Under the pieces are notes generated by a model, which saw nothing but the letters and a program-made list of their open reading frames with translations, ran no database searches and had not been told where the DNA came from. Position numbers and translations under genes: made by a program. A stretch of DNA of 64,000 nt, taken from positions 62,001 to 126,000 of the forward strand of contig NZ_JAMQGO010000004.1 of NCBI RefSeq assembly GCF_023703375.1. Reading direction: 5' to 3'. Position 1 is the stretch's first letter; every line of letters starts with the position of its first letter. The stretch is from Lutimaribacter degradans (GTDB taxonomy: Bacteria; Pseudomonadota; Alphaproteobacteria; Rhodobacterales; Rhodobacteraceae). This document shows positions 19,083-29,012 of this stretch, in pieces.

Positions 19083-19628
19083 GTGGCAGAGCGGCCCAAG
19101 CTACCCTATGTGATCTTCATGGCCCAGCACTCGGATCTCTTGACCGCCACCCTGACATTGACGCCCCCCGCGCGCGGCGAAACCGCGTGGAGCGCCGAAA
19201 CCGAGGACGGCGTGGCCGGCCACGTGATTCCGGCAGGCCGCGGGCCGGGCCATGTGCGCCTGCACGGGTTGGCCTTCGACATCTCGCTGGGGCAGCTGAA
19301 CGATGGCCAGGCCGCCCTGTGGCGCCCTTGGCAGATGACGCTGGAAGGCCCGAACCTCTTCCATGCCTGGACGGTGCCGCGCCGCAGCCCCCTTTCGCTG
19401 CTGACGGGCCGCAAGGCTCCGATCTTCGTGATGGACGACCACGCCCCGCCGCTGCAAATGGTCCAAGGCGGGGGGCTGCACCGCCAGGTCGCATTGGTGG
19501 CGGGCAGCGACCTGCTTGCACTGGCCGAGCACCCGCGCGGGCGCGCCCCGCGCCACATTCGCCATGCCCCCACCTTGCCCCCCGCGATCCAGGCCGCGCT
19601 GTGCCACGCGGTGACGCAACCGGGCTAG
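19083..19628 (+). CDS. Conserved-looking protein of unknown function
   Basis: I do not recognise this protein. Third codon positions are strongly G/C through the whole frame, and nothing better is found on the other strand, so it is probably coding. It has about 170-181 residues, is soluble, has no signal peptide, and is rich in Trp, His and Pro in the middle (ALWRPWQMTLEGPNLFHAW). The start is unclear: GTG 19083 gives the longest frame, ATG 19119 (MAQHSDLL) is equally plausible, and neither has a good ribosome binding site. It precedes purL by 48 bp on the same strand. Confidence 0.6.
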   Translation: MAERPKLPYVIFMAQHSDLLTATLTLTPPARGETAWSAETEDGVAGHVIPAGRGPGHVRLHGLAFDISLGQLNDGQAALWRPWQMTLEGPNLFHAWTVPRRSPLSLLTGRKAPIFVMDDHAPPLQMVQGGGLHRQVALVAGSDLLALAEHPRGRAPRHIRHAPTLPPAIQAALCHAVTQPG

Positions 19629-19676
19629 CCCATGCCTCTTCCCCCAGCGCGCCCGATGCCTTAAAGGAGGCCCGAG

Positions 19677-21875
19677 ATGTCAACACCGGCGCATGCGCCA
19701 CGGGGGAAACAGCACATGGACGAGCCAAAGATCACCACCGACCTGATCGAAGCACACGGGCTGAAACCCGATGAATACGACCGCATCCTGGAAATCATTG
19801 GCCGCGAACCCACATTCACCGAACTGGGCATTTTTTCGGCCATGTGGAACGAACATTGTTCTTACAAATCCTCCAAGAAATGGCTGCGCACCCTACCCAC
19901 CGAAGGACCGCAGGTGATTTGCGGACCCGGTGAAAACGCGGGTGTCGTCGATATCGGCGACGGGCAGGCCGTGGTGTTCAAGATGGAAAGCCACAACCAC
20001 CCCAGCTATATCGAGCCCTACCAAGGCGCGGCCACCGGCGTGGGCGGCATCCTGCGCGACGTGTTCACCATGGGCGCGCGCCCCATCGCGGCGATGAACA
20101 GCCTGTCATTCGGCGAGATAAGCCACCCCAAGACCCGGCAACTCGTGCATGGCGTGGTCGAGGGGGTCGGCGGTTATGGCAACTGTTTCGGCGTGCCCAC
20201 CGTCGGGGGCGAAGTGCGTTTCCATGCTGCTTATAATGGCAACTGCCTGGTGAATGCCTTTGCCGCGGGCCTGGCCGATGCCGACAAGATCTTCTACTCG
20301 GCCGCCAGCGGTGTCGGCATGCCGGTAGTCTATCTCGGCGCCAAGACAGGGCGCGACGGCGTGGGCGGCGCCACCATGGCCAGCGCCGAGTTCGACGAGT
20401 CGATCGAGGAAAAGCGCCCGACCGTGCAGGTGGGCGACCCGTTCACCGAAAAGCGCCTGATGGAGGCCACGCTTGAACTGATGGCCACCGGCGCGGTGAT
20501 CTCGATCCAGGACATGGGCGCGGCGGGGCTGACCTGCTCGGCCGTGGAAATGGGCGACAAGGGCGGGCTGGGCGTCCAGCTGCAACTTGACGACGTGCCG
20601 CAGCGCGAAGAGGCCATGACCGCCTATGAAATGATGCTGTCCGAAAGCCAGGAACGCATGTTGATGGTGCTGCGCCCCGAAAAGGAGGCCGAGGCCCGCG
20701 CCGTGTTCGAGAAATGGGACCTGGATTTCGCCATCGTCGGCGAAACCATCGCCGAAGACAGGTTCCTGATCCTGCATGGCAATGACGTAAAGGCCGATCT
20801 GCCGTTGTCGAAACTGTCTTCGGCCGCGCCCGAATACGACCGCCCCTGGGCCCCGACCGAAGCGCCCGAGCCGCTCGATGACGTGCCCGGCGTCGATCCG
20901 ATCGACGCGCTCAAGGCGCTGATTGGCAGCCCCAACTATGCCGCCAAGCAATGGGTCTATGAACAGTATGACACGATGGTGATGGCCGACACGGTCCAGA
21001 CGCCGGGGCTTGGCGCGGGCATCGTGCGGGTCCACGGCACCGACAAGCACCTTGCCTTTACCAGCGATGTCACGCCCCGCTACGTGCGGGCCAACCCTGT
21101 CGAGGGCGGCAAGCAGGCCGTGGCCGAGGCGTATCGCAATCTTTGCGCCGTCGGCGCGCGGCCCTTGGCCACCACCGACAACCTGAACTTCGGCAACCCC
21201 GAAAAGCCCGAGATCATGGGCCAGTTCGTCGGTGCGATCCAGGGGATCGGCGAGGCCTGCCGCGTGCTGGACACGCCCATCGTGTCGGGCAACGTGTCGC
21301 TTTACAACGAAACCGATGGCCAGGGAATCCTGCCCACCCCCACGATCTGCGCCGTGGGCCTGATCGACGGCCCCGAACAGGCGATCACCGGCTGCGCGCG
21401 TGACGGGCACGTGGCGCTTTTGCTGGGCGAAACGCAAGGCCATCTGGGCCAGTCGGCGCTGCTCTACGAGGTGTTCAACCGCGAAGACGGCGACGCGCCC
21501 CATGTCGACCTGGAGGCCGAGCGCGCGCATGGCGAATTCATCCGCGCCAATCACGAGATGATAAAGGCGTGCACCGACTTGGCCGATGGCGGGCTGGCCC
21601 TGGCCGCGTTCGAGATGGCCGAGGCCGGCGGCGTCGGGGTGCAACTCGATGACGGCGACATGGGCCAGCTATTCGGCGAAGACCAGGCCCGCTACCTGAT
21701 CGCGTGCAATTTCGACCAGGCAGAGGCGCTGATGATTGCCGCTGGCCGGGCGGGCTTGCCGCTGAAGACCGTTGGCAAGTTCACAGGTTCCAACGTGCGC
21801 ATGGGCGGGGCCGAGGCACCTTTGAGCGAACTTGCCGCGCTGTATCGCGGCGCGTTCGAGGCTGCGGTCGGGTGA
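19677..21875 (+). CDS. purL: Phosphoribosylformylglycinamidine synthase subunit PurL
   Basis: ATP-dependent FGAM synthase of purine synthesis, in the short form (732 residues) that works with separate PurS and PurQ subunits; neither is in this window. The N-terminus has [21 protein letters not shown], and the body shows the two AIRS-like halves, for example [21 protein letters not shown] and [20 protein letters not shown] at 19664-19670 is ideally spaced for ATG 19677, giving a short N-terminal extension relative to the alternative ATG at 19716 ([10 protein letters not shown]), where family members often begin. Confidence 0.97.
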   Translation: MSTPAHAPRGKQHMDEPKITTDLIEAHGLKPDEYDRILEIIGREPTFTELGIFSAMWNEHCSYKSSKKWLRTLPTEGPQVICGPGENAGVVDIGDGQAVVFKMESHNHPSYIEPYQGAATGVGGILRDVFTMGARPIAAMNSLSFGEISHPKTRQLVHGVVEGVGGYGNCFGVPTVGGEVRFHAAYNGNCLVNAFAAGLADADKIFYSAASGVGMPVVYLGAKTGRDGVGGATMASAEFDESIEEKRPTVQVGDPFTEKRLMEATLELMATGAVISIQDMGAAGLTCSAVEMGDKGGLGVQLQLDDVPQREEAMTAYEMMLSESQERMLMVLRPEKEAEARAVFEKWDLDFAIVGETIAEDRFLILHGNDVKADLPLSKLSSAAPEYDRPWAPTEAPEPLDDVPGVDPIDALKALIGSPNYAAKQWVYEQYDTMVMADTVQTPGLGAGIVRVHGTDKHLAFTSDVTPRYVRANPVEGGKQAVAEAYRNLCAVGARPLATTDNLNFGNPEKPEIMGQFVGAIQGIGEACRVLDTPIVSGNVSLYNETDGQGILPTPTICAVGLIDGPEQAITGCARDGHVALLLGETQGHLGQSALLYEVFNREDGDAPHVDLEAERAHGEFIRANHEMIKACTDLADGGLALAAFEMAEAGGVGVQLDDGDMGQLFGEDQARYLIACNFDQAEALMIAAGRAGLPLKTVGKFTGSNVRMGGAEAPLSELAALYRGAFEAAVG

Positions 21876-21941
21876 TCGGCGGCTTGCCTTAAAGACATAT
21901 CACCCTTACATCTTTCAAGTGAAGCACAGGAGACCTTACCA

Positions 21942-22178
21942 ATGCCGATGCATCCCCAGGAGATCGAAGACCTTCTGCGCGTAACCTTCCCCGATGCGCA
22001 GATCATCGTCGAGGGCGACGATGGTGTTCACATGTCCGCCGTGGTGATCGACGAGAGCTTTCGCGGGAAGAACCGGGTGCAGCAGCAGCGGGCCGTTTAC
22101 GCCGCCTTGAAGGGCAAGATGGATGGCCCCAGCGGCGAATTGCACGCCCTGGCACTGACAACGCGCGCGCCCGACTAG
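21942..22178 (+). CDS. BolA family protein (IbaG-like)
   Basis: A 78-residue BolA-fold protein (MPMHPQEIEDLLRVTFPDAQIIVEGDDGVH at its start; RVQQQRAVYAALKG carries the helix-turn-helix-like part). BolA proteins form complexes with monothiol glutaredoxins that bind a shared [2Fe-2S] cluster; such a glutaredoxin, grxD, is two genes downstream. The conserved histidine region DDGVHMSAVVI is present. AGGAGA precedes the ATG. It probably starts a three-gene operon with the small membrane protein and grxD. Confidence 0.9.
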   Translation: MPMHPQEIEDLLRVTFPDAQIIVEGDDGVHMSAVVIDESFRGKNRVQQQRAVYAALKGKMDGPSGELHALALTTRAPD

Positions 22179-22182
22179 GCCG

Positions 22183-22458
22183 ATGGGAACCGGCGTGACC
22201 ATACCGATCCTGCTGGGGCTGATCCTGGCCGTGACCGTGGCGATCGGCGTGGTGCGCCAGCGTGCGCAGGGCGGTGACGATGCGCCGCGCGGCAGCGAAC
22301 CGGGCAAGGGGTACCACACGCTGCGCTCCAACTACAGTTCGGGCTTGGGCGGGCATGACACAAGCTGGAAAGTGCCGCGTGACCCACAGGAATACGCCCG
22401 CCGCTTCGTGCCGGCGGCGAAACGCCAAATCACTGATGTGAAAGGGAAATCAGAATGA
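22183..22458 (+). CDS. Small single-pass membrane protein between bolA and grxD
   Basis: A 91-residue protein with one hydrophobic N-terminal helix (about 5-24, VTIPILLGLILAVTVAIGVV) and a basic, polar tail. I know no function for it. It starts 4 bases after the bolA stop and its last codon and stop overlap grxD in an ATGA junction, so it is translationally coupled to both Fe-S genes. Third-position G/C bias supports coding. A role in Fe-S handling at the membrane is guesswork from position. Confidence 0.8.
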   Translation: MGTGVTIPILLGLILAVTVAIGVVRQRAQGGDDAPRGSEPGKGYHTLRSNYSSGLGGHDTSWKVPRDPQEYARRFVPAAKRQITDVKGKSE

Positions 22459-22817
22459 CCGACGCCAAGACCAAGATCGAGGAAACGAACAAGTCCAACG
22501 ATGTCGTGCTGTATATGAAGGGCACCAAGACGATGCCGCAATGCGGGTTTTCGCAGCGTGTCGCGGGCGTGCTGACCTACATGGGCGTTGATTTTGCCGA
22601 TGTGAACGTGCTCGAGGATGACGCGATCCGCCAGGGCATCAAGGATTATTCCGACTGGCCCACCATCCCGCAGCTTTACGTCAAGGGCGAGTTCGTGGGC
22701 GGCTGCGACATCATCACCGAGATGACCCTGTCGGGCGAGCTGGACCAGATGTTCGAGCAGAACGGCGTGGCCTATGACAAGGATGCCGCCGACAAGATCC
22801 GCGAAGCGAACGCCTGA
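22455..22817 (+). CDS. grxD: Monothiol glutaredoxin, Grx4 family
   Basis: A 120-residue monothiol glutaredoxin with the CGFS active site (Cys30, in MPQCGFSQRV) and the conserved WPTIPQLYVKGEFVGGCDI glutathione-binding region. Such proteins carry and transfer [2Fe-2S] clusters and pair with BolA, encoded just upstream. Overlaps the preceding gene by ATGA. A terminator follows at 22874-22908. Confidence 0.97.
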   Translation: MTDAKTKIEETNKSNDVVLYMKGTKTMPQCGFSQRVAGVLTYMGVDFADVNVLEDDAIRQGIKDYSDWPTIPQLYVKGEFVGGCDIITEMTLSGELDQMFEQNGVAYDKDAADKIREANA

Positions 22818-22873
22818 CTTCCGCGCGATCCTGGGCGAAAACCGCACGGTAACGCCCCGCCCGGCCTGTTAAG

Positions 22874-22908
22874 AGCGCGCGATATGCCACGGCAATCGCG
22901 CGCTTTTT
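22874..22908 (+). terminator. Rho-independent terminator of the bolA-grxD operon
   Basis: A 10-bp stem, AGCGCGCGAT with ATCGCGCGCT, has an 11-base loop that itself can pair TGCC with GGCA, and ends in TTTTT. It starts 57 bases after grxD. Confidence 0.85.
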
Positions 22909-23177
22909 GCATCCTGCCCCGTGAAAATAGGTCCGGTCGAGACCCAAGCTGGCGCCGCCGCCCCGCCCGGCACCAAAACCGCGCGCTTTCGGCTGGATAC
23001 CGCGCGGGCGCTGCCGCGCCCAAGCCGACCAAAGGTTAACGCGGCGTCGCCCAGGGCGCTTGCGCCTTGAGCGGAATACGCAGCGCGCCACGCCCCGGGT
23101 TCGGGGCCGTTCGGCCACGGCTGCCCCGGCCGAAGGTTGGGTGCCCGCGTTACCGCGTTTCGCCCCTGCCCCGCGCC
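22909..23177 (-). other. Structured non-coding gap downstream of zapA, possible 6S RNA
   Basis: Together with the grxD terminator this is the only stretch over 300 bases without a gene. Very GC-rich and full of complementary segments: CCCAA and CGGCC (minus strand, plus coordinates 23128-23141) can pair with GGTCG and TTGGG (23029-23040), and inside or beside this lie GGCGC-AA-GCGCC (23055-23066) and GGGCGC-GGCA-GCGCCC (23016-23031). In many proteobacteria the 6S RNA gene lies directly downstream of zapA on the same strand, which is this position. I cannot confirm the 6S fold by eye. Confidence 0.3.
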
Positions 23178-23573
23178 TCAGGCCTTGGCGTTTTCATCCA
23201 GCCGGTCGGCCAGCGACTCGGCCCGCGCGGCCAGTTCGGCCATGGTTTCCGTGATCTGCGGAGGGATCACCGGCACCTCGATCCGTTCAGGTTCGGGCGC
23301 GGGTGCGGATTTCAACCGCTCGATCTCGGCCTGCATGTCGGCCATCCTGGCCTCGGCCTCGCGCAGCTTGTCTTCGACGCCCGCCGTCTTGTCGGCCAGC
23401 ATCAGGCCGGCCATCAAAAGCATACGCGCCTCGGGCAGACGCCCGATCTGCTGGCTGAGCGTCGCGGCCTCGGTATCGAGCATCGCGGCCGCGGCCATCA
23501 GGTAATGTTCTTCGCCTTCCTGGCAGGACACTTCGAAGGCGCGGCCGCCGATACGGATTTCAACCTCAGGCAT
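23178..23573 (-). CDS. zapA: Cell division protein ZapA
   Basis: ZapA crosslinks FtsZ filaments at the division ring. The 131-residue protein starts with the ZapA-type beta strands (MPEVEIRIGGRAFEVSCQEGEE), then a long coiled coil from about 65 onward, with a longer C-terminal extension than in enterobacteria. GGAGGAGGGGG precedes ATG 23573, which overlaps the end of the upstream coiled-coil gene by 8 bp, so the two are co-translated. Confidence 0.9.
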   Translation of the reverse strand: MPEVEIRIGGRAFEVSCQEGEEHYLMAAAAMLDTEAATLSQQIGRLPEARMLLMAGLMLADKTAGVEDKLREAEARMADMQAEIERLKSAPAPEPERIEVPVIPPQITETMAELAARAESLADRLDENAKA

Positions 23574-24066
23574 TTTCCCCCTCCTCCGTGTCCGTGCCCT
23601 GCGCCAGAAGCGGCGCGATGCGGGCCATGATGGCGTCGGCCTCGGCCACATCGGTGGCGCGCGCGGCGCGCAACGCCTCGATCTCGGCCAGCATGGCCTT
23701 GTTGATCAGGTGCGGCTCGGCAACGCCGGCAGCGTTTGCCTCGCGCAGCTTGGCCACGCTTTCGCGCAACTGTTCGCTGGCCTGGCGCAGCCGCTGCAAT
23801 TCGTCATCCAGCCGGGCCGCCGTGCTGCGCGCTTCGTCGAGTTCCGATTGCAGCGCGGTGCTGGCCTTGTCCTGGCGTTCATGCAGGGTCTTGATCCGCT
23901 CTTCAAGCTGGGCGGTGACCAGCTTTTCATCTTCGAGCGCCTGTTTCAGCTGCGCCATCTCTTCGGGGTCGGCGCCGCCCGGTGCGGCCCCGATACCGTC
24001 AAGACCGCGCGCGATGCGATCCATCGCGGCTGTCAGGCGTCGTTCCAGTTCGGTGATATCGCTCAT
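23566..24066 (-). CDS. Coiled-coil protein encoded with zapA, function unknown
   Basis: A 166-residue, acidic, almost wholly alpha-helical protein with heptad-like leucine and alanine spacing from about 35 to 115 and no membrane segment or signal. It overlaps zapA by 8 bp and is the first gene of that pair. By position and shape it may be a ZapA partner comparable to ZapB, but there is no sequence motif to prove this. Confidence 0.8.
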   Translation of the reverse strand: MSDITELERRLTAAMDRIARGLDGIGAAPGGADPEEMAQLKQALEDEKLVTAQLEERIKTLHERQDKASTALQSELDEARSTAARLDDELQRLRQASEQLRESVAKLREANAAGVAEPHLINKAMLAEIEALRAARATDVAEADAIMARIAPLLAQGTDTEEGENA

Positions 24067-24307
24067 GCCTCTTTGCCTTCACCCTTGTCATGGCGCAGGG
24101 TGGCGTTTGCCTTTTCGATCCGCTGCGCCGGCCTGTGGAACTGCCCGGCGAATCGGCCGGGTATTCCTTTTGCACGACAGTCTATCCAATGCCCCGTCAA
24201 AATGCGCCCCCTTTGACACCAAGCACTTAGCGCGTCCGCTTGATCTTGGGCACGGGGCTGGTATTGAGCACTGAGACCCAAGCCCCGCTATCAGAGGACA
24301 TCCCCCC

Positions 24308-26329
24308 GTGGACATTTCAGCCCTGCGTTCCGCAAACCCCGATCACTGGATGCGCGCAGCCGCCATTCGCGCCCTGACGCTTGATGCGGTGCATGCCGCC
24401 AATTCCGGCCATTCCGGCATGCCGATAGGCATGGCCGACGTGGCAACCGTGCTGTTCGAAAAGCACCTGAAGTTCGACGCCGCCGCGCCGCTTTGGCCCG
24501 ACCGTGACAGGTTCATCCTGTCGGCGGGTCACGGCAGCATGTTGATCTATTCGTTGCTGTACCTGACCGGCTACCAGCAAGTGACGCTGGAAGAGCTGCG
24601 CAATTTCCGCCAGTGGGGCGCGAAAACGGCCGGCCACCCCGAGAACTTCCTGCTGGACGGGGTCGAAACCACCACCGGCCCGCTGGGCCAGGGGCTTGCC
24701 AATTCGGTGGGCTTTGCCATGGCCGAGGAAATGCAGCGCGCCACCTTCGGCAGGAAGATCGTCGATCATTTCACCTACGTGATGGCGGGCGACGGCTGCC
24801 TGATGGAAGGGGTCAGCCAGGAGGCGATCACCCTTGCGGGCCGACAGCGCCTGGGCCGGCTGATCGTGATGTGGGACAACAACAACATCACCATCGACGG
24901 CCAGGTTTCGCTGGCCGACGACACCAACCAGGTGGCCCGGTTCAAATCGGCGGGCTGGCACGTGCAGGAAATCGACGGTCACGACCCCGAGGCCATCGAC
25001 GCCGCGCTGGCGGCGGCGAAGAAATCGCGCAAACCCTCGATGATCGCGTGCAAGACGCATATCGCGCTGGGCCATGCGGCACAGGACACGTCCAAGGGCC
25101 ACGGGGCGCTGACCGATGCGGGGCAACTGGCCGCCGCGAAACAGGCCTATGGCTGGACGGGCGGCCCCTTCGAGGTGCCCGAGGCGATCAAGGCGCAATG
25201 GGAAGAGATCGGCCGCCGCGGTGCGCCCGAGCACGCCGCCTGGCAAGAGCGGATGGCAGAGCTGTCCGAGCGCCGCCGGGCCGAGTTTGAACGCAGGCTG
25301 GCGGGCGACGTGCCGAAAAAGCTGTCTGCCGTGATCCGCGCGCTGAAAAAACAGGTCAGCGAAAGCACGCCCAAGGTGGCAACCCGCAAATCCAGCGAAA
25401 TGGTGCTTGAACTGGTCAACCCGGTGATGGGCGAAACCGTGGGCGGCTCGGCCGACCTGTCGGGCTCGAACAACACGCAGACCGCCGATATGAGCGTTTT
25501 TGACGTGGATAACCGCAAGGGCCGCTACGTGCATTGGGGCATCCGCGAACACGGCATGGCGGCGGCGATGAACGGCATGGCGCTGCATGGCGGCATCCGG
25601 CCTTATGGCGGCACTTTCATGGCGTTCACCGATTACGCACGCCCCGCCATGCGCCTGGCCGCGCTCATGAAGATTCCCAGCGTTTTCGTCATGACCCATG
25701 ACAGCATCGGGCTGGGCGAGGATGGCCCGACGCACCAGCCCGTCGAGCACCTGGCGATCAGCCGCGCCACGCCCAACACGATGGTCTTCCGCCCCTGCGA
25801 CACGGTGGAAACCGCCGAGGCCTGGGAACTGGCGCTGACGGCCAAGGCGACGCCGTCGGTTCTGTCGTTGACGCGGCAGGGCGTGCCGACGCTGCGCAAC
25901 CAGCACAAGGTCAAGAACCTGACGGCGCAGGGCGCCTATGTCCTGGCCGAGGCCGAGGCCGGCAAGCGCCAGGCGATCCTGATCGCGACCGGCTCGGAAG
26001 TGGCCATCGCGATGGAGGCGCGTGCGACGCTGGAAGCCGAGGGACTCGGCACCCGCGTGGTTTCGATGCCCTGCATGGAGCTGTTCGCGGAACAAGACGA
26101 GGCATATCGCCGCCGCGTGCTGCCTGCCGGGCCGGTGCGCGTGGGTGTCGAGGCAGCGGTGCGCCAGGGCTGGGACCGCTGGCTGTGCGGCGAGCGCGGG
26201 CGCGAAACCAAGGCCGGGTTCATCGGGATGAACAGCTTCGGCGCGTCGGCCCCGGCAGAGGTTCTGTACGAAAAGTTCGGGATCACTGCGGAAGCCGTGG
26301 TGAACGAGGTAAAACGCCTGCTGGGCTGA
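24308..26329 (+). CDS. tkt: Transketolase
   Basis: A 673-residue thiamine-diphosphate enzyme of the pentose phosphate and Calvin-type pathways, moving two-carbon units between sugar phosphates. N-terminal domain signatures are [13 protein letters not shown] (about 30-43) and the TPP/Mg motif [12 protein letters not shown] near 160. The pyrimidine domain shows [19 protein letters not shown]. The start is GTG at 24308, with AGAGG about 10 bases upstream. It diverges from the zapA pair across a 241-bp gap in which I see no clear operator. Confidence 0.97.
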   Translation: MDISALRSANPDHWMRAAAIRALTLDAVHAANSGHSGMPIGMADVATVLFEKHLKFDAAAPLWPDRDRFILSAGHGSMLIYSLLYLTGYQQVTLEELRNFRQWGAKTAGHPENFLLDGVETTTGPLGQGLANSVGFAMAEEMQRATFGRKIVDHFTYVMAGDGCLMEGVSQEAITLAGRQRLGRLIVMWDNNNITIDGQVSLADDTNQVARFKSAGWHVQEIDGHDPEAIDAALAAAKKSRKPSMIACKTHIALGHAAQDTSKGHGALTDAGQLAAAKQAYGWTGGPFEVPEAIKAQWEEIGRRGAPEHAAWQERMAELSERRRAEFERRLAGDVPKKLSAVIRALKKQVSESTPKVATRKSSEMVLELVNPVMGETVGGSADLSGSNNTQTADMSVFDVDNRKGRYVHWGIREHGMAAAMNGMALHGGIRPYGGTFMAFTDYARPAMRLAALMKIPSVFVMTHDSIGLGEDGPTHQPVEHLAISRATPNTMVFRPCDTVETAEAWELALTAKATPSVLSLTRQGVPTLRNQHKVKNLTAQGAYVLAEAEAGKRQAILIATGSEVAIAMEARATLEAEGLGTRVVSMPCMELFAEQDEAYRRRVLPAGPVRVGVEAAVRQGWDRWLCGERGRETKAGFIGMNSFGASAPAEVLYEKFGITAEAVVNEVKRLLG

Positions 26330-26372
26330 CCGTCGCCCCCGCCTTGCGCCGGGTTTTCACGAAAAATCGGGC

Positions 26373-26397
26373 GAAAATCCATGAAACATGGATTTTC
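26373..26397. terminator. Inverted repeat, likely bidirectional terminator
   Basis: Arms of 11 bp, GAAAATCCATG and CATGGATTTTC, flank an AAA loop between the convergent tkt and DUF808 genes. Both strands end the stem in TTTTC, so it can stop transcription from either side. Confidence 0.65.
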
Positions 26398-26406
26398 AAC
26401 AGATCA

Positions 26407-26450
26407 CGCGGACCGGTTCATTGTTGCAGAAAACGATGAACCGGTCCGCG
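26407..26450. repeat. Long perfect inverted repeat (15-bp arms) between convergent genes
   Basis: CGCGGACCGGTTCAT at 26407-26421 pairs perfectly with ATGAACCGGTCCGCG at 26436-26450 around a 14-base loop. It lies 10 bases from the previous hairpin, in the 213-bp gap between tkt and the DUF808 gene. The absence of a T run argues against a simple intrinsic terminator, and a role as RNA 3'-end stabiliser is possible. The remaining bases of the gap show nothing else. Confidence 0.75.
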
Positions 26451-26542
26451 TTCTCGACCATGGGAAAACCGCAGCGTGGGCGCGGGAATGGGCAGATGCG
26501 CTTTCATGCCGGCACCCTGCGCGCGCAGCGGTTAAACCGCGG

Positions 26543-27514
26543 TTAATGATCGGTGGTCTTCTGGCCCGTCACGACCGCGATCGCCGGGCCGACCACCCGC
26601 GTCACGATGGGAATCAGCAGCAGCCCCCACCCCAGGCCCAGCAGGCCGTCGCTCAACGCGGTGACCGCCCATTTCACGGCGCCCGCGCCGCTTTCGATGC
26701 CGCCGGCCACCGCCGCGGCCAGTTGCTTGATCTGGTCATACGGCACGTCCAGGCCCAGATCATGCAGCCCGTGCACCATGATCGAACCGCCCACCCACAA
26801 CATCGCCGCCGTGCCCACCACCGACAGCACCTTCAGCAGCACCGGCATGAATTTCACCAGCCCCCGGCCAAAGGTCCGGCCTGCCCCGGTGCGCGCGTTC
26901 TTCGCCATGAACAGGCCCACGTCGTCCATCTTCACGATCAGCCCGACCGAGCCATAGACCGCGATGGTCACGATGATCCCCACCAGCGCCAGCGTGGCGC
27001 CCTGCATCCAGATATTCGGCGCCTCGATCGCGGCCAGCGAGATGGTCATGATTTCCGCCGACAGGATGAAATCGGTCTTGATCGCCCCCTTCACCTTTTC
27101 CTCTTCGAGGTGGCCGGGGTCTTTTACCGACATGTCGGCCGCGACATGCTTGTCGGCATGGGGAAACAACGTGTGGAATATCTTTTCCGCGCCTTCGAAA
27201 CAAAGGTAAGACCCGCCCAGCATCAGCAGGGGCGTCACCATCCACGGCGCGAAATTGGCCAGCAAAAGCGCAACGGGCAGCAATATTACCAGCTTGTTGA
27301 AGAAAGACCCGCGCGCGATGCGCCAGATGATCGGCAATTCGCGCGCGGGCGCGAAGCCTTGCACGTATTTCGGCGTCACGGCCGCGTCGTCGATGATGAC
27401 ACCGGCCGTCTTGCTGCCGGCCTTCGCGGCGGCGGCGGCCACGTCATCAACACTGGTGGCCGCGACCTTCGCGATCGCCGCCACATCATCCAGCAATGCC
27501 AAAAGACCGCTCAT
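26543..27514 (-). CDS. DUF808 family inner membrane protein (YedI-like)
   Basis: A 323-residue polytopic membrane protein of the DUF808/YedI family, recognised by the start MSGLLALLDDVAAIAKVAATSVDDV and the central AADMSVKDPGHLEEEKVKGAIKTDFILSAEI region. Roughly six to seven hydrophobic segments are visible. No function is established for the family. ATG 27514 fits the family start; the frame is open further upstream to 27574. Confidence 0.9.
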   Translation of the reverse strand: MSGLLALLDDVAAIAKVAATSVDDVAAAAAKAGSKTAGVIIDDAAVTPKYVQGFAPARELPIIWRIARGSFFNKLVILLPVALLLANFAPWMVTPLLMLGGSYLCFEGAEKIFHTLFPHADKHVAADMSVKDPGHLEEEKVKGAIKTDFILSAEIMTISLAAIEAPNIWMQGATLALVGIIVTIAVYGSVGLIVKMDDVGLFMAKNARTGAGRTFGRGLVKFMPVLLKVLSVVGTAAMLWVGGSIMVHGLHDLGLDVPYDQIKQLAAAVAGGIESGAGAVKWAVTALSDGLLGLGWGLLLIPIVTRVVGPAIAVVTGQKTTDH

Positions 27515-27592
27515 ACCTGCAAACCCCTGCCTGACCCGTTGACGCCACCCTACTCCATGCAGCGCGCGCCGCAAGGCCGCTGCTTTGTCGGG

Positions 27593-27627
27593 CTGTTAGC
27601 GCAACCGCCGTCGGTTTGCGCTAACAG
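27593..27627 (+). promoter_or_regulatory. Paired LacI-type operator upstream of gap (CceR-like)
   Basis: CTGTTAGCGCAA (27593-27604) and TTGCGCTAACAG (27616-27627) are perfect 12-bp inverted arms around 11 bases. Each arm resembles the palindrome TGTTAGCGCTAACA, which as I recall is the site of the LacI-family carbon regulator CceR in Rhodobacterales (11 and 12 of 14 matches). It lies about 90 bases before the gap start codon, upstream of a possible -10 TATACC at 27675-27680. Confidence 0.6.
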
Positions 27628-27718
27628 CGTGTAAAACCGCCGCTTTTCACCTTTCCGGCGCGGGCGGCGCACACTATACCGCGCGCAAACTCACTCTCAT
27701 GTGCAGGAGATCAGGAAC

Positions 27719-28720
<1,002 letters not shown>

Positions 28721-28796
28721 CCCCGCGCGGGGCGCTTGCGCGGCGCCCCGGCCCGGTCCATACCTGTGCCATGCACAACCGCCCGGACCGCATATC

Positions 28797-28940
28797 ATGA
28801 CCAACCAGATCGCCATCGCGCTTGGGCTGCTGATCCTCGCCGCCCTAGGGTATGATCACTATTCGCAAGACGGGGCCGCCCTGCTGTTCCTTGCCAAGAA
28901 GGGGCTGGCGCTGATCGAATGGCTGGCGTTCTGGCGGTGA
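28797..28940 (+). CDS. Tiny membrane protein downstream of gap
   Basis: A 47-residue protein with one hydrophobic segment (QIAIALGLLILAALGY), an acidic/polar middle and a conserved-looking aromatic end (LIEWLAFWR). I recall similar small proteins after gap in other Rhodobacteraceae, which supports it as a real gene, but no function is known to me. It begins 76 bp after gap on the same strand and could be read from the gap transcript. Confidence 0.7.
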   Translation: MTNQIAIALGLLILAALGYDHYSQDGAALLFLAKKGLALIEWLAFWR

Positions 28941-29012
28941 CGTGACGACCCGCTGGCCAGCGCGGCCCCCTGCCCCTATCGTTGCGGTCAAACGATAACG
29001 GGGGTTTTGAAG

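Noticed and set aside
24180..24300. CceR-like site upstream of tkt (a TTAGCGCG stretch near 24228)
   Set aside because: Only about 8 of 14 positions match the palindrome, which is not above chance in this composition.
26381..27634. A 417-codon plus-strand frame
   Set aside because: Antisense to the DUF808 gene and crossing its own upstream hairpin; no coding signature.
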